From NCBI GenBank assembly GCA_027046105.1, contig JALTZQ010000253.1, positions 1 to 8,443 on the forward strand: DNA of 8,443 nt, read 5' to 3'. The position numbers and the translations under genes are program-made. Numbering within the stretch: position 1 is the stretch's first letter; each line of letters opens with the position of its first letter. Positions 5,908-8,443 of this stretch are shown piece after piece. Under the pieces are notes generated by a model. The model did no database searches. It saw only the letters and a list, made by a program, of their open reading frames with translations, and was not told where the DNA came from. This stretch comes from Pyrodictiaceae archaeon (lineage in GTDB: Archaea; Thermoproteota; Thermoprotei_A; Sulfolobales; Pyrodictiaceae).

Positions 5908-6045
5908 AACCCAGGCGTGACAACACCATACTAGTACCCCTACAAAAAGTCAGCTCTCAAAGTCCTGGCTCTAGGGAGGGCCATAGCGGATATTGTTGAA
6001 TACCGTTGAATACCCACCCCGTAGTGTTGTGTAGGGGATGAAGTC
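5908..6045. other. Divergent promoter region between upp and purP
   Basis: This 138-base gap must hold promoters for both upp and purP, but no TATA box is convincing. For purP the best is a GGATATTG near 5988-5995, about 50 bases before the start. For upp, a TACTAGTATG-like word at about 5926-5935 would suit a near-leaderless transcript. The tandem repeat at 5995-6014 lies between the purP candidate and its start. Confidence 0.4.
5995..6014 (+). repeat. Perfect tandem 10-bp direct repeat, candidate regulator site
   Basis: GTTGAATACC occurs twice back to back (5995-6004 and 6005-6014). A period of about one helical turn places both copies on the same face of the DNA, as often seen at regulator sites. 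It lies 32 bases before the purP start. Chance or slippage cannot be excluded. Confidence 0.5.
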
Positions 6046-7089
6046 TTGGTTGTCAGGTCGAGTATTGGGCAAGAGCTCGCCAGGGAGTATAATGGTTTAT
6101 GTCTTGGTGTCCCAGCTAGCCATTCAGCTCTCCAACTACTATTGGGTGCTAAAGCTGAGGGTTTATGCACTATACTCTTGTCTACAAAAAGGCTTTACGA
6201 CGCTATATACTCTAAGTTTCATCACCTCCTTGATGAAGCTTTAATCGTTGACTCGTGGCGTGAGCTCTTCGAGGATAGAAATACTAGGCTTCTCCGTGAG
6301 AAGAACACAGTGTTAATTCCACATGCAAGCCTTATAGAGTATGTTGGAGTGGATACACTTGAAGACGCTGAACTACCCATTTTCGGTAATAGGTGGCTTT
6401 TACGGATCGAGGCTAACTGGGAATCAAAGATAAGATTGTTGGAGAAAGCGGGTATTCCAGTACCTCGAACCTATAGGGGCCCCGAAGAGATTGATGGATT
6501 AGCTATCATTAAACTGCCTGGAGCAAAGGGTGGTAGAGGGTATCGACTAGTCACCCGTGGCTCACACAAGGATATCCCTTCAAACGCTATTGTACAGGAG
6601 TATGTCGTTGGTGTTCGTCTTTATACACATTACTTCTACTCACCACTCTTGGAGAGGGTAGAGGTCATGGGCATGGATTTAAGGCTAGAAGCAAATGTCG
6701 ATGGACTTGCACGTATCCCTCCACGCGTCCTGGAGGAGTTGGGGCTTGAACCCTCCTATGTAGTTGTAGCTAATATCCCCGTGGTTGCTAGGGAAAGCCT
6801 CCTAGCCCGTATCATAGAGTATGGTGAGAGATTTAATAGAGCCGTTAAAGAAGAGACGAAGGCAGCAATAATAGGCCCATATAGTCTTGAGGGCGTGGTG
6901 ACGGAGAAACTAGAGTACATTGTGTTCGAGTTTAGTGGACGCATAGTTGCGGGTACTAATGTTTACACAGGCCTAGGCTCCCCCTATGCTTTCCTCTACT
7001 GGAGTGAACCAATGTGGATGGGGCGTAGGATAGCACGTGAACTACGTGAGGCCTTCGAGAAGCGTCGCCTCATTGATGTTGTAACGTAG
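6046..7089 (+). CDS. purP: PurP, formate-dependent FAICAR synthetase (ATP-grasp)
   Basis: PurP makes FAICAR from AICAR, formate and ATP, replacing in archaea the folate-dependent formylation of PurH. The 347-residue protein has an N-terminal domain with SHSALQLLLGAKAEG (25-39), IPHASLIEYVG (91-101), PIFGNRWLLR (111-120), the ATP-grasp lysine and glycine loop IIKLPGAKGGRGYRLV (154-169), VQEYVVGVRLYTHYFYSP (183-200), MDLRLEAN (210-217), PSYVVVANIPVVARESLL (236-253) and the signature FEFSGRIVAGTNVY (294-307) followed by EPMWMGRRIARE. This is the ordinary PurP set. The start is TTG, with AGGGG (6033-6037) 8 bases upstream. Sir2 follows after 4 bases. It resembles LysX only in the shared ATP-grasp fold. 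Confidence 0.95.
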   Translation: MVVRSSIGQELAREYNGLCLGVPASHSALQLLLGAKAEGLCTILLSTKRLYDAIYSKFHHLLDEALIVDSWRELFEDRNTRLLREKNTVLIPHASLIEYVGVDTLEDAELPIFGNRWLLRIEANWESKIRLLEKAGIPVPRTYRGPEEIDGLAIIKLPGAKGGRGYRLVTRGSHKDIPSNAIVQEYVVGVRLYTHYFYSPLLERVEVMGMDLRLEANVDGLARIPPRVLEELGLEPSYVVVANIPVVARESLLARIIEYGERFNRAVKEETKAAIIGPYSLEGVVTEKLEYIVFEFSGRIVAGTNVYTGLGSPYAFLYWSEPMWMGRRIARELREAFEKRRLIDVVT

Positions 7090-7093
7090 AGTA

Positions 7094-7858
7094 GTGGGGG
7101 TTGATAGGGCGTTGGATCCCCTCGCTAGGGCCGCTAGGCTTCTTGTAGAGAATAAGCCTTTTACAGTATTGACTGGTGCTGGAATGTCTGCTGAAAGTGG
7201 TATACCAACGTTTCGTGGAAAAGATGGTTTATGGCGTAGGTTCCGCCCCGAAGATCTAGCAACTCCAGAAGCATTTAACCGTGATCCCAGGCTTGTGTGG
7301 GAATGGTATAAGTGGCGTATGAGCATAGTCTTTCGTGCTAAGCCGAATCCTGGCCACTATGCCCTAGTTGAACTTGAAAGGATGGGTATAGTCTCTTGTG
7401 TAATAACACAGAATGTTGATGGTCTCCACCAGGCTGCTGGCCAAAAATGTGTTGTAGAGCTGCATGGAAGTATACGTAGAGGTAGATGCACGGTTTGTGG
7501 TTACCGCATAGTATTCGATGATGTTCCGGCTGAGGAGCTACCACGGTGTCCACGCTGTAATGGACTGCTGCGCCCGGATGTCGTATGGTTTGGTGAACCC
7601 CTACCAGAGAATGCGTGGAAGAAAGCTGTTGAGTTAACGTATTCGTCGCGGGGACTCCTAGTTGTTGGCACTAGTGGCGTCGTCATGCCAGCAGGCTTAC
7701 TGCCGCGCATGATTAAGGAGATAGGCGGTGTTGTGATAGAGGTTAATGTTGAGGAGACAGCTATAACACCATACACCGATGTACTCCTTAAAGGCAAGGC
7801 GGGCGAAGTCCTACCTAGGCTTGTTGAAGAGGCTAAGAAGCTACTTGTGAACTCTTAA
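7094..7858 (+). CDS. cobB: Sir2-family NAD-dependent protein deacylase (sirtuin, class III-like)
   Basis: This 254-residue enzyme removes acyl groups from lysines using NAD, giving nicotinamide and O-acyl-ADP-ribose. It has [15 protein letters not shown] (28-42), TQNVDGLH (105-112), the catalytic His124 in LHG, a complete zinc site CxxC-x16-CxxC (Cys132, 135, 152, 155), VVWFGE (163-168), GTSGVVMPA (192-200) and VIEVN (214-218). WEWYKWRM holds Tyr72 and Arg75 in the YxxR spacing that binds succinyl and malonyl groups in class III enzymes such as SIRT5 and bacterial CobB, so desuccinylation is likely besides deacetylation. In Sulfolobus a Sir2 acts on the chromatin protein Alba. The start is GTG 7094 or TTG 7112; the SD is unclear. 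It follows purP by 4 bases and probably shares its message. Confidence 0.93.
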   Translation: MGVDRALDPLARAARLLVENKPFTVLTGAGMSAESGIPTFRGKDGLWRRFRPEDLATPEAFNRDPRLVWEWYKWRMSIVFRAKPNPGHYALVELERMGIVSCVITQNVDGLHQAAGQKCVVELHGSIRRGRCTVCGYRIVFDDVPAEELPRCPRCNGLLRPDVVWFGEPLPENAWKKAVELTYSSRGLLVVGTSGVVMPAGLLPRMIKEIGGVVIEVNVEETAITPYTDVLLKGKAGEVLPRLVEEAKKLLVNS

Positions 7859-7947
7859 GCATTGTTATACCTGGAGTGCTATAGACCATCCCCAAATAGT
7901 TGATGGGTGTTGAAGGCTTTATCCAAAGGGGTAACAAGTATGGGCGC

Positions 7948-8443
7948 TTAGGTTTCTACGACTCTTACTAGTGGATCCTCCACCAGAACGGGTACCGCTT
8001 CTATGAAGCCACGTAGCTTGGCAATTGGTACAATGACTACTCCTTCAACTATAGTGGGTGTGTTTGTGCGTAATACGAGCACTACTGGTAGTAGTTTACG
8101 TGGTTTAATAGCTGGCCTATTCCTGGCAAGACGCCAAAATCGTGCAAGCCTTGCTGTCCTCTCAAGATGCTGTCTTGCCACCTGACGTAGCCTTGACGGA
8201 CTTGTATACTTGGGTTCCCAGTGCTTGCAGTCCACGACAATCCCGTGCGAGCCCGTAGAGTCTATAGCTAGCACATCGATTTCAAAGCCTCGGGGAGGAG
8301 GCTTGTACACATGCTTCACAACGATATAGCCTGCAGTAGCTAGGGCATCCCCTGCATAGTGCTCAAAGAGGCGCCAATCAAGGCTCTTGGCTGCCTTCTC
8401 AGGTGCTACAAGGCCCTTATCAACTAGTACCGTTGCTGCCGAC
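7948..8443 (-). CDS. Restriction-endonuclease-like protein (C-terminal part, start beyond right edge)
   Basis: The open frame runs from the right edge to a TAA at 7948-7950, giving 164 residues with no start needed in the window. A methionine-type codon (GTG 8319) lies inside the conserved region, so it is not the start. The core fits the PD-(D/E)XK nuclease fold: a helix with LDWRLFEHYAGDALATAGY carrying Glu, then FEIDVLAID with the metal-binding Asp, then GIVVDCKHW with the catalytic D-x-K. Next is an Arg-rich helix (RLRQVARQHLERTARLARFW) and VVIVPI. This resembles archaeal Mrr-like and other stand-alone nucleases, but which subfamily is unclear. An N-terminal DNA-binding domain may lie outside. 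It is convergent with the Sir2 gene; no methylase is visible. Confidence 0.75.
   Translation of the reverse strand, partial: SAATVLVDKGLVAPEKAAKSLDWRLFEHYAGDALATAGYIVVKHVYKPPPRGFEIDVLAIDSTGSHGIVVDCKHWEPKYTSPSRLRQVARQHLERTARLARFWRLARNRPAIKPRKLLPVVLVLRTNTPTIVEGVVIVPIAKLRGFIEAVPVLVEDPLVRVVET

Noticed and set aside
6046..7089. Second ATP-grasp gene as ArgX or RimK
   Set aside because: FEFSGRIVAGTNVY, the AKGGRG loop and the overall length identify PurP, not a LysX/ArgX ligase.
7884..7908. Terminator hairpin between sir2 and the nuclease gene
   Set aside because: Only 5 clear base pairs (CCATC/GATGG) and no T-run; too weak to call as a terminator, though its left arm is discussed as a finding.
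1..8443. CRISPR array, insertion sequence or integrated element
   Set aside because: No regularly spaced repeats, transposase motifs, terminal repeats or att-like tRNA ends were seen.

Overview
The window looks like chromosomal DNA from a hyperthermophilic crenarchaeon, probably Desulfurococcales near Hyperthermus, Pyrodictium or Pyrolobus. The order is inferred from gene content and style, with no search behind it. Evidence: a LysW-dependent lysine operon pair arranged as in Sulfolobus, archaeal PurP, archaeal CTP-dependent riboflavin kinase, BRE/TATA promoters, GC-rich Shine-Dalgarno (SD) sites, and many TTG and GTG starts. Gene density is high, and I see no mobile element, CRISPR, rRNA or clear tRNA.

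Positions 1-4571 form a divergent lysine block. On the minus strand lie lysW (carrier protein), lysX (ATP-grasp ligase) and the first 86 codons of lysJ (aminotransferase), which leaves the window at base 1. On the plus strand lie lysY (reductase), lysZ (kinase), lysM (Lrp-type regulator) and a DUF488 gene. LysX attaches alpha-aminoadipate to the C-terminal Glu of LysW, LysZ phosphorylates it, LysY reduces it and LysJ aminates it; LysK, which releases lysine, probably lies just left of the window. The two operons share a 314-base control region with a promoter for each direction and a GTACGGG/CCCGTAC inverted repeat.

Positions 4572-4767 hold a GC-rich (about 63%), hairpin-rich gap between convergent genes. 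It may be an unannotated structured RNA or a two-sided terminator. It is the most unexplained stretch here.

Positions 4768-5907 (minus strand) carry upp (uracil salvage) followed by ribK (CTP-dependent FMN synthesis). Positions 6046-7858 (plus strand) carry purP (the ninth, formylation, step of IMP synthesis in archaea) followed after 4 bases by a Sir2 deacylase. The Sir2 has the YxxR motif of class III desuccinylase-type sirtuins. The upp/purP divergent gap has a perfect tandem 10-bp repeat.

Positions 7948-8443 (minus strand) are the C-terminal 164 residues of a restriction-like (PD-(D/E)XK type) nuclease whose start lies beyond the right edge. No gene looks broken. The likely novelties are regulatory: the GC-rich gap, the lysZ-lysM hairpin over the lysM ribosome site, and the two repeat sites in the divergent promoters.
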